From NCBI GenBank assembly GCA_003254925.1, contig QANZ01036527.1, positions 192,821 to 256,820 of the forward strand: a stretch of DNA of 64,000 nucleotides. Reading direction: 5' to 3'. Shown here in pieces: positions 24,875-37,304 of this stretch. Position 1 is the first letter of the stretch. Every line of letters begins with the position of its first letter. This DNA is from Chamaecrista fasciculata (taxonomy: Eukaryota > Streptophyta > Magnoliopsida > Fabales > Fabaceae). The notes beneath the pieces are model-generated. The model did no database searches, had not been told where the DNA came from, and saw only the letters and a list, made by a program, of their open reading frames with translations. Made by a program: the position numbers and the translations under genes.

Positions 24875-25631
24875 CGGGGCGTTTGTTACACGGATTATTT
24901 TTTTATTCCTGGGAATTCTCAAAAATAAGATTCTCAGGATTATAAAAATTTATGTTTGGATGAGTTAAAATAATCTTAGGATTATTTTGCAATATTCCCA
25001 GGAATGTTACAATCTTGTGTTTGGTTCAACTTTGATATTCCTGGGAATGTTTAATACTTTTACAAATATGACATTGACTTTTTATTATCAACTACTAGTT
25101 TATCAAATGTAGAAATTCTTCAAAACAATTCATGAGAAAAATACTATATCATAAAGAAATAATTATATCATTATTAAAATTTTAACTCATCAGACACTTT
25201 CATTCTTCTCTCTGCCACCTCTTTCTCATGTTCGAAGCAAGATGCAAGTTCAAGTATATTTAAATTGGATGCTTCATACAAACTTCCTAATTTTGAGACT
25301 AATTTTCCATGTCATATGGGATTGTAGAGTATATTTGAATGACAAAGATGAAAAGTGACAAGGGTTTGTAGAGAAATAATTAATTAAGAGAAATTAATTA
25401 GGGGTAATAAAGTCATTTTGGATGGAAAAAATAATCTCATGCCATGAGATTAGACTAATCTCACCCCCTAGGGTGGGATTAAAAAATAACTATTTTAGGA
25501 AATTATGTCATTCATGAGAATATAATATTTCCGGGATTAATTTTCCAATCCGTGTACCAAACGCAGGATTGCTCTAATCCGAAGCTCATAATCCCATGAC
25601 TATTTTTCTAATTCATATACTAAACGCCTCC
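24875..25631. mobile_element. PIF/Harbinger-like non-autonomous element, copy 1
   Basis: The left end reads GGGGCGTTTGTTACACGG. The right end, reversed, reads GGAGGCGTTTAGTATATG. The interior (for example CCTGGGAATGTTTAATAC and TCAACTACTAGTTTATC) is shared with 62830-63487 in the opposite orientation. TAA follows the right end, but the left flank lacks a matching trinucleotide, so the left boundary is approximate. It has no coding capacity. Confidence 0.65.
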
Positions 25632-25634
25632 TAA

Positions 25635-28600
25635 TAGTCAACATTCAAGTTTCAACAACCTAACGCTATTGGAAACAGAATCCAATTGGCATTAATTTCC
25701 ATATTGCCCCCTCTTGAAGCTCAGAAAATGAAGCATTCTTTTAGTGTCCCAATATCATAAAAATAGAAAACTGGAAACTACCATACAATTAGCATGCCGG
25801 CCGATGCCACTTTTATTTTAATCAAGTATTTAGAACTGATAATAAAGATTAATCTTTTTTTTTTGCTAAATTATGGGTTTCTCCCACGATTCCGCATAAC
25901 GATTTAGACAAAAATTAATCTTATTATTTAACTCAGAAAACAAACAGTTTAAATTTTAAAGTCCCTATAACAATGTCGACTTTAAGAATTAAACTTAAGT
26001 CCTCTTACATAGAGTATAACATGCCAACCACTACAATGTAATTTAGTAAAAATTAATCCTTTTTAATAATTAATTATTAGTCATAAAATAATTTTTTTAT
26101 AAACAAGAAAAATATATTAGATAAAAGTCAAACGAAACTTACAATGCTAAGAAATTTCAAAACTGAAACAATAGAAAAAGCATAAAAAGTAAACCTTGTT
26201 GAACTATTGGGCGATTGCGCATAAATAACTAAATAAGTCTTATGCGAAAGATATCTTGATAAAGAACTAATCCTATAATAAGGAACAAATCATGAGGATA
26301 AAAATTAAATCGTCACAAAATGTGTAGCCAACAAACAATTTACTATCATATTTACTATTTATCAAGAAAAAAAATCACTATGCCAACTGTAGATGTCTTC
26401 AACTTCCACCATACTTGCTAATAGAGTCCGAAAACATGATCAAACGATGAGAGACATCAACTTCACACCAAAGATGTCGTAAACTTTGCGAAGAATCAGA
26501 TTTGACAAAAAAATCCATAAGGGGATTGAGATCTGAGTTGATTGAAGAAAAAAGATAAGCGAGGAACACGACCCGAAGCCCGAGAAAAACGCATGACCCC
26601 AAGACGATAGAATCACGACCCGAAGGCAGTAGAGAGAGAATGAGCATTTGGACTAATGAAAAAAGAGGACTGCACCTGCAAAACAAAACAATGACAACCC
26701 AAAACGAAAATAGTGGAGGCGACCCATAAAAATTTTCATACTTAAAAGATATATAGAATTCGAATTATACAACAAGATAAAAAAAAAAAAAATTATATAT
26801 GTCGTATGTCTATGCCACATGCACTATGTCTTGTCTTTCTCCTCTTTGATGTTTTCTCATCAAAATGCAAATGTCAAATGTTTGGCTCCCTTTTTAGATT
26901 CTTCTCTTTCTCCTATCATTTTCATTTTTAAATTTCTTCTTCAATCTCGACAACGTACAAATCACAACAAAATGATAAAGTGTTTATATTGTAAAGTTAT
27001 TTTATCTTTGTTAGTAAATTAATAATTTGGTCCTTAATAAAAAAATATTGTGTTAACAACTCGATTTTTAGAAAATTAAGATATATAGTTTAATGATGAA
27101 AATAATATATATAGTTTAAAATATATATATTTATTCATGAAAGAAAAACTTATATTTTAGTTAAAAATGTAATTCTCAATTTAATTTATTAATATTTTAT
27201 TGTTAAATTAGTTTCTCAATAATGATATACTTTTAATGTGATCATCGTCATACCGAATATTTATTTATAATTTAATAACTCAATTGGAAAAATTATTAGT
27301 TTCAAGCTTTATGTGATATTATATTAGTTTATGTTGGCCAAAAAAAAAAGAATATTATATTAGTTTATCATTAGTATTAAAAGGAAATAAAAAATGATAT
27401 TAAAAATTTGTAATTTTGAAATATTAAATTAATTATAATAATTTAAAAATAAAATAAAATCATTCAATCTTTAAAAAATTAAAATATATCTTTCTTTAAT
27501 TAAAAATAATCTGAACTCTTCTGGAAATTAAATATAGCTTGATCACTTACTTTTTTAGATACAAAAATATAATTCTCATAGAACAACTTTTCTGAAAGGA
27601 ATTCTCACTGAACAGTTGAAGAATGAATAATATAATACCTTAGAAAATTGATCATAGAGCACTCTCCACTAAGAGAGAATCACCAGACACCAATCACTAA
27701 TAAATAATAATATAATAAATGGGAATCAAATTATCATAATTTATGAAAGGTTCCATCATCCAAGAAAAAAATCGTGTCACTTTCTATTATCAGATGTAAC
27801 TTGTTATATAGATCCAACTAATTAAGGTATGATTAATATGATTTAATGATATTAAATATTAAAAAGATATAAGATTTATATTAATTTACAAGAATTTATA
27901 GTTAAAAAATTAATTATAATTTTTAAGCTAATTGGAAAATTTCCATTTACAACAAATCATCCAAACAGTATTCGAATTAAAATCAATTAAACTCAAAACA
28001 TCACTCAAATTAATATAATCAAATCTAAACCTGATTCTCTATTTTAAAACTCCTTCAATTTTCTGTTCAACTTAACTTTCGCATTAATCTAGAAAGATGA
28101 GGAACATCACTGTACCAAATGGTTGAAAAGTATTAATGAACCGACAATTTATGGATTCTGAGATTATTATTTATTGCCATTAATATTATTGTAGTTAATT
28201 AATCATATCATGACTCTTTTTTTCACATCGTTTTTTTCTTAGAAAAATATAGATATGGGGTTTGCTTTTTTCACCTGATCATGAAGACAAAGGGGAAATT
28301 TTCCATCTTTTTTGAACATTATTGTGTCGATAGGGTGAGCAATCATATCATATATACCAATATTGAAGCTTTTTTATTAACTCATTATTTCAAAATAAAG
28401 TGTGTGCACTCTTGAGGATAATATTTCTGTACTACATTCATGAACTTAGATTTCGCATAATCGCATGTCAAATACTAAATACGATCAAGGATCGTACCAA
28501 TAGATATGTGATGAATAAGTTAATCATTATTTCTTTTCTTGTAATTAACAAGTTTACCCATCAATAATTATTACTTAAAGTTTTTATACTAAATCAGATC

Positions 28601-28682
28601 TTATGCTATATATATATATATATATATAAACACAAAATTTTGGATTCAAATAGTCTTTTACATAGATTAATGTTCTATCAAG
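25635..28682. other. Intergenic, no gene supported
   Basis: Very AT-rich. Minus-strand open frame 26399-26686 and other short frames show no domain. An (AT)n run lies near 28609-28628. Confidence 0.5.
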
Positions 28683-28695
28683 TGAGGGAGGGGTT

Positions 28696-29260
28696 CCTTG
28701 ATAGAAACCCTAGCTACCAAAAAATCTTTCTCATAAGAGTCGAGTTCTTTCTCAAATCCCTCTTTATGAGGGATCATCTCTCTCTTTCATGTGAGATTTC
28801 ACCCTATTTCATATTAGGGTTATATGCGGCGTTCTTTTTTGTGTGTCTTCTACAGCGGTGGTTTTTAAGTTTAGGTGGTTTTCGGCGGTTTTCCTTCCCA
28901 GATATGTGTGCTCTCTGCTAATGTAAGTGTGTTTTCTGCAGCGAGTTTTATGGCGGAGGCGTTTCTGGATCTAGTCTGGTTTTTTTTATTTTTTGTCTCC
29001 AATTTTTTAGATGGTTGTAACTTTAGTTGGATCACTAGATCCGTTAACTTGGCAGCTGATTGTCTTGCCAATTTGTCTGACATGAAGATGGGTCATCTTG
29101 GATGGGTTGCAAATCCCCCCACCTTCTTCGGTTGATGTTCTTTCTAATTTTATTGTTGATGCTAGGGAGAGATTTGATTATTTTACTGTGTTTTTGTTTG
29201 AACTGTGCTTAGTTTTGCCTTGCTTTTGAATGAATTATGTTTCAGGTAAAAAAAAAAAAA
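28696..29260 (+). mobile_element. LINE-derived mini-element with RNase H tail
   Basis: This 565-bp insertion ends in a poly-A tract (29248-29260) and is flanked by a perfect 13-bp duplication TGAGGGAGGGGTT (28683-28695 and 29261-29273), the signature of target-primed reverse transcription. Its last part encodes the end of a plant LINE RNase H domain (SWITRSVNLAADCLANLSD, then a GHLGWVANPP tail, stop at 29135). Its first part begins like an L1 5' leader (GAAACCCTAGC) and has no reverse transcriptase. It therefore looks like a head-plus-tail internal-deletion derivative rather than a simple 5' truncation. Confidence 0.75.
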
Positions 29261-29702
29261 TGAGGGAGGGGTTGAAAAATTAATTTTGGCAACTTTGATG
29301 GATATCAAACCTATTTAAAACAACAAATATTTCGATATCTATTAGCTAGTTAATTTTGGCTGGTCAATTAAACCAACTAATATGCATGTACATTAACATA
29401 TTTAAAATTATTATTTTTTATTTTAATTTAAATTATAAAAATTAAATATCTTTAACAAAACGACTAAATTGATTGCAATTACATATTTCAGAACTAAATC
29501 ATATAATTTTTTTTAAGGATTAAATTAAAAAATTATCATCTTGTAGAGACTAAATCATTAATCTACTATATATTAATCAAAATCTCACATTATATGTGCT
29601 ATATTTGTTATTATAAATAGTTAATTACTATTATTTTGTTAAGAGCAATTAGACTACTTGCTTGACCATTTGCAAGAAGAGTAATAAGTAGGAAATTATG
29701 AA

Positions 29703-30209
29703 GGTCAAAGGTTCATTATGGTCCATTATGTTTTAAAATATTTAAATTGGTCCTAAATGTTGGCAAAATGATTCATTTTGGTCCAAAATATTGGTAAAAT
29801 GTGTCATTTTGGTCCCAAACTGTTGAATTTGGTCATATTTCTCTCTTCTCTCATTTCAATTTCAAAGTACTTGTTAAGAGGAACTCGTAGTTCTGAATTC
29901 GTGGCATTCGAATTTGAAACGAGAGGAATATAATCAACTTTGCTTGTTTGACCATAAAATGAAAGGTCTACTTTTAGGACCGATTTGACGTTATTTGTTG
30001 ACGGCCCCAACTAAATTGAGAAAGCACTCTTCGAGAACAATACGTAGTTCTAAACTCTTCATGTTTGAACTTGAAACAATCCATATTCAATAGTTGGGAC
30101 CAAAATGAAACATTTTGCGAACATTTAGGACCAATTTGAACATTGTGAAACATAATGGATCAAAATGAACATTAGGGCATACATTTAGGACTAAATTGAC
30201 CCTTTAACC
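29703..30209. mobile_element. Mutator-type MITE, family C, diverged copy
   Basis: It starts GGTCAAAGGTTCATTATGG and ends GACCCTTTAACC. The inner arms repeat TTTTGGTCC/GGACCAAAA blocks and are largely complementary. The flanking 9-mers AATTATGAA and AACTAAGAA match at 7 of 9 positions. It is the same family as 41943-42465. Confidence 0.75.
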
Positions 30210-33160
30210 AACTAAGAATGAGCAGAGTCAATTGCATAAAACAAGAGCATACCCAACTAACCCCATACCCAGAGTATATATTTTTCAATAATGAACCCAA
30301 AAAAGCACTAGAATACTAAGATGTGAGCAAATAAAGAATGGTTTGCATCCTCCAGCATACTTTACGGTGAAGTTTTTAAGAAACATGATTTTTTTTTTTT
30401 GCTTGAAAAAATTATATTTATACGCAAAAAAAAAAAGATAAATTAAGTTTGTTATAAAATATTCACATATATTACTATAATTATCATTTGACATTGACAT
30501 GTATTTTTTTTTTATTTTAATAAAATAGACCAGGTGATGTGGCATAGATGATACGAGAAGATGACATAGGTAATTTTTAACTATTGAGTTTTAATCGAAA
30601 CAAAATATGATATTTAGTTATTTATAATAACAAAAATATATGTTACAAATTGGAAGGGTTTTGTAATGAAAAGAGATAATGGGGACATGAGCGTGAGTGG
30701 TAGAAAGAAAAAGAGAGGGGGTAAAAAATGAAAGAGCTTTGCACTATATATGCTTTTATCAGAACTAGAAAGCTGAAGGAAATAAGGTGAAAGAGAGAAT
30801 CTTTCATCATTCACAGAGTTAAAAGCTTCCCAAACGTGATGCATCTACGAGAGTACTGATAATTAACACAAGAACCTATTTGCTTCCGATATGGGTGCCA
30901 AACTCTGATGTTTCTGACCTTTCACTTTCTGCTCTGGTGATATAAAAAAATAAAGCTATATATTTATATACATACTTATGTATGTAACGTATAAATTATT
31001 TGGGTTCACATGCAAATATATATAAGGTCATTTTCTGTACTATGACCAAGCAATCTGTCTCGGAGTTGGACACTTTTCGAGAAATTCCTATGTAGTATAT
31101 ACCTAAGAGCCACAACATCTAGATCTCTAGGAGTTAGCGAAATTGCACTCCAATAATAACCCATTATAAATTAAATACACACACATTTTCTATTGATATT
31201 CAAAAGTTTAGGTGAATGCATGTAAGCTTATTCGCAGGTTTCAATACATGGATTGAAGTGTTAACTTCTATGTTGCCTTCCCATATGCCAAATTAACACA
31301 ACTAAATAAGACTAGTCTAGCATCGCAACATATATAGGTCAAAACCCTAGCTATTTTTATTTTGATACTAGAAACTTGGGTCAATTTTCATTTTGGTTAT
31401 ATAAATTTTATTTGTTTTGATTTTTTTTTAAAAATTTTCTTTTTAAGAAAATATAAAACCTTAATTATATCATGAAGCATAATATGACACACTGTAAATC
31501 ATTATATTTGAGATGTCTAATCTATGTCCTTAAAAGTAGAAAACCAACATAGAAAAGACACTAATAATTAGAAGATTGACAAATAAATCGAAGGTGATTA
31601 CTATTTTCCAAGAAAAAAATTATTCATATGTTTATGTGATAAGGTGTCATTCTTTTAAGTTAATAGTGTTCCATCTTTAATTAACATTATTATGTAATTA
31701 ATTTGATAAAGAACTATATAGAGAGACTAAAATTGATGACAAAATAAATTATGAGAGATCAAATTGAGAATTTTTTTTAAAAATCAAACTAAAAAAAAAG
31801 TGAATGCCTGAAAGACAAAAAAAAAGTTAGTCCATCAAAAAGTGGGAAAGTGAATAAGTGAGTAAAAAAAATGAGGACAAGAAACGGGAGGAAGTGAAAA
31901 TGTTTCAGATGGTGAAAAACGTTTTGAATATTCTCAAGCCACAATGAGAAATCTGATTAGCTTAGAATCTCCTTGCAGCCAATTAAATTTCTTTAACAAC
32001 CTAAAGTTTTTTTTTTCTCTTAAAGAAAAAACTAGATACCGAAAGGTATAGATTTAAGTAAATAAAAAAAAAATATTCCAGAGACCAGTATATTTCCATT
32101 GGAAAATATACCTCTCAACAAACAACTAACAAAAGTCATTCACATGTACGGATGGGAGTAATAATAATAATTAAAGACGTAGAGGCAGTTCAACCATTTT
32201 CATGGAATAGACTAATGACTATGATTAATTTTTTTTTAAGAAAAATCAAAATCAAATTAAAGTAGTTGACACTTGACAATAATTTCATTAATTTGGGTTG
32301 CCAAAACGATTTTGCTTTCCCACCACCGACTTAACCTATAGACGAAGGTGGAATTAAAATGTCAAAAGAAACATAATATCCTATTTCCCCTCCCTACTTA
32401 TCTTCATTCTTCACCTTCCTGATTGGTCAAAAAAAGAGGGCGCCAATAATTTACTGGTCAAATGACTGGGTAAGAAAGAATAATAAAACTTTTTTGACAA
32501 CTCATTCATCCAATTGTTTCCCTAGTCCTTTACACATTTGATTACTTCACAAATCCCAAATATCAACTATTTAGAAATTACTGTACAATACCCATCTTTT
32601 TAAGCAATTGTCTTCATTATATCAAGGAAAGACTGGCTGCACAGCCGTACATTGCAAAGAAATTTTAGAGAAGCCGCAAAAAAAAAAGTTTCCTACAACA
32701 AAGTTTCCAAGGAGGGATGTCCAATATGCCCAAAACGGCAATGAGCATCACAGTATCAATATTCAGAAAATGAGTTTGTCTAAAGTTGCTTATCTGGGCT
32801 TTCACCTATTGGACTAAACCCAAATCTTCTGATTCCGAACCTCTGACAGCTACAACTCCAATAAGCACACAGCCGAATTTTATTCCTCTATGCTTCATTC
32901 AAGACTACCCAAATTCTACAAACGAGACCACAGGTTTCGAAAATAGCTTCTTATATTACAAAAAGACCACAACACAAGAAAACATGACATTTGCTTTTAC
33001 CCCTGCAGCAAACGAGGGAAAAGCAGTGAATATGCCCATTTATAATTTCTTCTATCCGAGCTTCAGTAAATTCTACAACTATAACCAGAATCAAAGACAA
33101 CAAATTGATAAGTATTGCAAGATTGCAACCTTTCCTGATGAGTGCTTGGCTGCTACAAAA
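30210..33160. other. Intergenic; probable peroxidase 3' UTR at its right end
   Basis: AT-rich, with no gene supported as far as about 32600. The plus-strand open frames 32608-32817 and 32786-33328 are antisense to the peroxidase 3' end and have no recognised domain; they are treated as accidental. The part nearest 33168 should be the peroxidase 3' UTR. Confidence 0.45.
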
Positions 33161-33167
33161 CTTCTCA

Positions 33168-36100
33168 TTAAGCTTTCGAAGACCCAGCATCAATCACAAT
33201 ACCCTGGTGACCAGACGCAGATGAAGCTCTTATTAGGTAATCCAATCTACGGCCTAGTTATTTTTTGGACTAGAAATGAACACAACATAAGTGTATCTAG
33301 TCTTTATTTCAAGAATCAGAAAAAATAAATAAGAACACAGACCTCTGGTGGATCAAATTTGGCTCCAAGGTTGCTGAGCTTGGCATGGGCTTCAGCATAA
33401 TCTTTAAAGAATGCTTCCTGATCTTCAGCATACTTTTCAGCATAGACCTGGTCATTTCTCGAAGTTTAATGTCAGATGGTAACAGTAAGTCAACAATAAA
33501 TGTAAGACCTCCTTACCTTAAATGATGGATCCTCAAAAAGAACAGCATCAGTTGGCAAGACCAATAGATCTTCATCCTTTCTTTTGATGTCCTATACATA
33601 GCAACAAGAGATATAAATGAGAAACAGAATCCCAACCCCCCAACGCTGATTCCTACCCCCACCTCTATTGTGCAAACACAAGAGAGTGACTCCTGACCTT
33701 GAAGTAAGAGTTGTCAAACTTCAACCATTGCACTGTCCACGATTGTCCACCAGGTGCTCCTGGTCCACTTTTCTGTTGAGAAAATGATGCAGATGAAATT
33801 TTCAGTCGCAAGCCTTAGGGTGGGCATAGCAGAATATATGAGCAACGCTCATTACAACACAACTGAATACGGTGTATCTAAGGGCATATACTTTCTACAG
33901 ATACATTATACATGTCTCATAACTTGTGGACTGAAAAGGTTGATAGTATACCGTATACTTGGTCTCAGGTTTGCCCCACCCACTACGTTCTGGTCTAGAC
34001 CGCCCCAGTGTGTGTGCACCAGATAATGCAACGATTTCCTGCAGATCCAGAAACTTGACAATCAACATCACAGGCATATAGATAACATACAAGATGCCTC
34101 CTTAAAGGAAATTATAAAATTTACCTTGTCACTTAAACCCATTCTGTAGAAAACTTCCCGTAAATGATCAGCAGGAGAAGAGGGGCCAGCAGCTAAACAC
34201 AGAAAATTTTCCAAGGATACATTAGTTAACAACATCAGAAAAAGGAAAGTGACTCAACGAAGGATAGGCTATAATGTACTAATCCCTCATCATTATCTAG
34301 AGAACCATAATATGAGCTCAAAAGATTGCAAAACTTGAATTTCTCGGTTTCAACACATAAAAGTTTGCATCAACTGTATTTGTAGCAACGCAGAACTTTA
34401 TATAGGCAAGTAAATATCTTGATAGTCAACCAGGAAATTCAGGGTATATGACGAGCAATGGGAACCAGAAGAAAAAAACAATATTCAGGCGGGCCAAAGT
34501 GCTCAATGATGTAATGGGAAGTATCGTTGCAGTAGGAAAAAAAAAAGTCAGCTCAAACAGGATAAACATCAGTAAACTAAAATTTATTGCCTTCAAAAAG
34601 TGATCTGAATAAATCAAACTCCAAACAAAACCAATATAAACTTATTCAAAAATTTGTTGTCTTAAGAAATCACATTCTACAAGTTAATACTCTGATAGAG
34701 ACCCGAGTGACATTGGGGAACCCTATCACAACATTTCCCTGGAAAGCTAACATCCCAACAATTACAAGCGACACTTCACTCATCCTTCTACTGGTTAGAA
34801 CCCTCCACAGGTAGCCCTCTATGTGCAGTCGACAACCAGCCATTGATACCAATTGATACAGACCCAAGTGACCTTGGAGAACCCTCTCTCAAAAGCTAGC
34901 TATTAAAGGGGGAGAACCAAGACACTTTAATACTCTACCTAGCATCTCATTTTACTCGATGTGCGTCTTAGGCATCCTATACTTCCCAAGTCTCTATCAT
35001 ACTCAAACCATCAAATGCAAAACATAACAAAAGTTAAATTTATAGCAGTCTTTGTATTACATTATTGTACCTCCAAACAACTTAGGAAACAGACACTAAA
35101 CCACAAACAACCACTGCCGTCTAGCCAAGCCACCTGATAGAGACCCAAGTGACCTTGGAGAACCCTCCCTCAAAAACTGACGGTTGAAGGGGGAGAACCA
35201 AGGCAAGTACATACTCAATTGAGCATCCCATTCTACTAGATGTGGGACTTAGGCATCCCATACTACCTAAAACCCTGTCATAACACCATCCTGGAAAGTT
35301 GACGTCTCGGTAACTATACTCTACGACACTTCACTCAGCCTTCTACCAATCAAAACCCTCTATAGGTAGCCCTTTCCGTGCATGGACCACTAGAATCTAA
35401 TACCAATTGATAGAGACTCAAGTGATCTTGGGGAACCCTCCCTCAAAAGCTAGTTGCTGAGAGAAGAGAACCAAAACACTTACTCCACCGAGCATCCCAT
35501 CCCGCTCGATGTGCGATTTAGGCATCCCATACTACCTAAGTCCCATATCACCACCTCTTCAAGGATGTCAAAGAGCTTGGCATTTGGAATTGAAAAAACC
35601 GTTTTTGTCTTGGTGTTTCTTCTATCCAAATCAATTGCAGCATAGGCAACCCACGTCTTAAAACTTATTTGTTGCAAAGGAGAAAAAAGTTCTTTTACAA
35701 CACAACACCCATTGCTCAACAAAATATGCTACACTTACAAGGAAGTCTCCCTTCTTCAGGGCATTGTTCAGGTCCTGAGACATCTACTCTTCCATACTTC
35801 ATAGGGATTTTTGGGCCTCCAGCCTCCTGGAATTTACAAGGAATTGATCAATACATATGTTAGTTGATTTAAAATGCCCATAGTAAATCCGGAAGAAGAA
35901 AAACAACCAAGGACAACCTCTACAGCTGTAGCACCAGCCAACTGAAATAGGTCTGCATATGTCACACCAGAGTATTTGTCTTTGATTGGCTGAAGAAGGT
36001 TCAATGCATTTAAAAGCCCTATGGTGAAAACTCATCAGGTAACATTACTATTTAGAAAAAAAAAAAAACTCCAAAACAGAAAGTATTTAATATAATGTTA

Positions 36101-37204
36101 CCAGCATTGGCTCCATGTTTCAGCTCAGCTTCAAATCTTAAGCTACCATTAGCTCCACCTCTCTGTGGCCACTCCTCAATATTCTTGTTATAAGTACCAG
36201 CGTCATGCCATCCCAAGCGAATCTATTACACATATAAACCAAACAGAGCTGTCATCCTGATGCACATATTATACAAAATGACTAATCACTAATGTGCAAA
36301 GTGCCTGCAAGACTTTTCAATATAATAAACTTGCGATCGTGAGTTTGCAATCATTACGCTGCATTGCAAACCACTATTATTCTCTTCTCTGACATTCAGA
36401 ATTAATAAATTATCACATTGCAAAATAGAGTGTGATCAGGACAAAAATCAGAGGCTAAATAAGCGTCCTACGTCACTTTCCCCACTCTTTTATCAAATAA
36501 ATGCATAAGGAATTACGCAGAAGCAAATTGAATTAATAAATACTTCAGTAAGACAGTAACCATTGAATTTATTTAACTTCGATTTCTGTAGCATGCAAAG
36601 AGGATCTTGTACGATTCGATAATTCCTCATTTTGTCTTTATATATCGTGTCGATATGTAATAGCATCGTTAAAGCTATGATCGAAGCCAGCAAGACTGCT
36701 TCAATCCAAAGAGAAATCAGTGAACACTGAGACCTTAATAGTTATATCATTATATACAGAGACAGATTAAATGTTACCAGTATCGGATGGCAGAACTTAG
36801 TCCTGAGAAGCTCCTTAATATCTTCTTTAGCGCTTTTCAACTGATCAGCATCAGACGCAGACGACTTCGGCGCAGACACTGTGCTGTATCCTCCACTGGA
36901 AACACGAACCTCAGCTCTCCGCTGAAACCGCCATCAATTCATACATAAAATAAAAAGAAATTCAATCGCAAACATATCGTAACAGAAAAATAACAAAAAA
37001 AAGAACAGAAGCACAGAAACACATTGAAACCTGATGGAGAAAGAGGTGAGAAATGCGAGGAGAGGATCCTAGACATCTGAGCGAGGAGAGAGAAGAGGAG
37101 AGGAAAGGAGAACGAGAAGAAGAAGAAGCAGCAGCGAGGGAGACGGAGGCTCTGGAGAAGATTCGAGAAGACGACGCGACGGCGCCACCGCCAAAAGCAG
37201 CCAT
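33168..37204 (-). CDS. sAPX: L-ascorbate peroxidase, chloroplastic, stromal-type
   Basis: It reduces H2O2 to water with ascorbate in the chloroplast (water-water and ascorbate-glutathione cycles). Eleven coding exons (37204-37031, 36921-36778, 36222-36102, 36018-35918, 35826-35739, 34192-34125, 34038-33952, 33772-33698, 33591-33517, 33447-33343 and 33203-33168) give 357 aa with continuous phase. A Ser-rich transit peptide covers about the first 60 residues. The class I peroxidase core has the distal site RLGWHDAG (Arg108, Trp111, His112), the proximal haem ligand in LSGAHTLGR (His241) and the chloroplast-type [14 protein letters not shown] segment. The protein ends [14 protein letters not shown] with no thylakoid anchor, so it should be stromal. 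The ATG at 37276 is rejected because it lies only about 20 nt from the TATA box (37293-37299), probably upstream of the cap site; 37204 gives a typical MAA transit peptide. Intron 5 carries two TRIMs. Confidence 0.95.
34693..34999 (-). mobile_element. TRIM copy X in peroxidase intron 5
   Basis: A 307-bp element bounded by a perfect 5-bp duplication TACTC (34688-34692 and 35000-35004). Read on the minus strand, the 5' LTR is 34999-34854 (146 bp) and is followed by TTGGTATCAATGGC, an initiator-Met-type primer-binding site. The 3' LTR (34728-34693) is shrunk to 36 bp by an internal deletion that keeps both ends (TGATAG...CCCTATCA on the plus strand). There are no coding frames. Confidence 0.88.
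35135..35550 (-). mobile_element. TRIM copy Y in peroxidase intron 5, complete
   Basis: A 416-bp complete miniature LTR element with a perfect 5-bp duplication CCACC (35130-35134 and 35551-35555). In minus-strand orientation the 5' LTR is 35550-35408 (143 bp, starting TGATATGGGACTTAGG and ending CTCTATCA). The primer-binding-like TTGGTATTAGATTC follows, then about 127 bp of internal sequence, then the 3' LTR 35280-35135 (146 bp). It is the same family and orientation as copy X, 135 bp away. Confidence 0.9.
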
Positions 37205-37292
37205 TGTGGTGGGAGATCGTTGAGACGGTGATGATGGTAAAGGCAGTGATAGTGTGAGTGACACACGCTCAGCCATATTAATGGGCCGGACT

Positions 37293-37299
37293 CTATATA
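37293..37299 (-). promoter_or_regulatory. TATA box of the peroxidase gene
   Basis: TATATAG on the minus strand, about 90 bases upstream of the chosen start codon. It is followed by a TGGGCC-type (site II) motif in the predicted leader region. Its position argues that translation starts at 37204 rather than 37276. Confidence 0.65.
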
Positions 37300-37304
37300 T
37301 GTGG

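Noticed and set aside
32786..33328. A 180-codon plus-strand open frame overlapping the peroxidase 3' end
   Set aside because: It is antisense to the last peroxidase exon and 3' UTR, shows no recognisable domain and lacks a plausible promoter.
37205..37276. Peroxidase start at the upstream ATG (37276)
   Set aside because: It is only about 20 nt from the TATA box, so it probably lies outside the mRNA. The downstream ATG gives a normal transit peptide.
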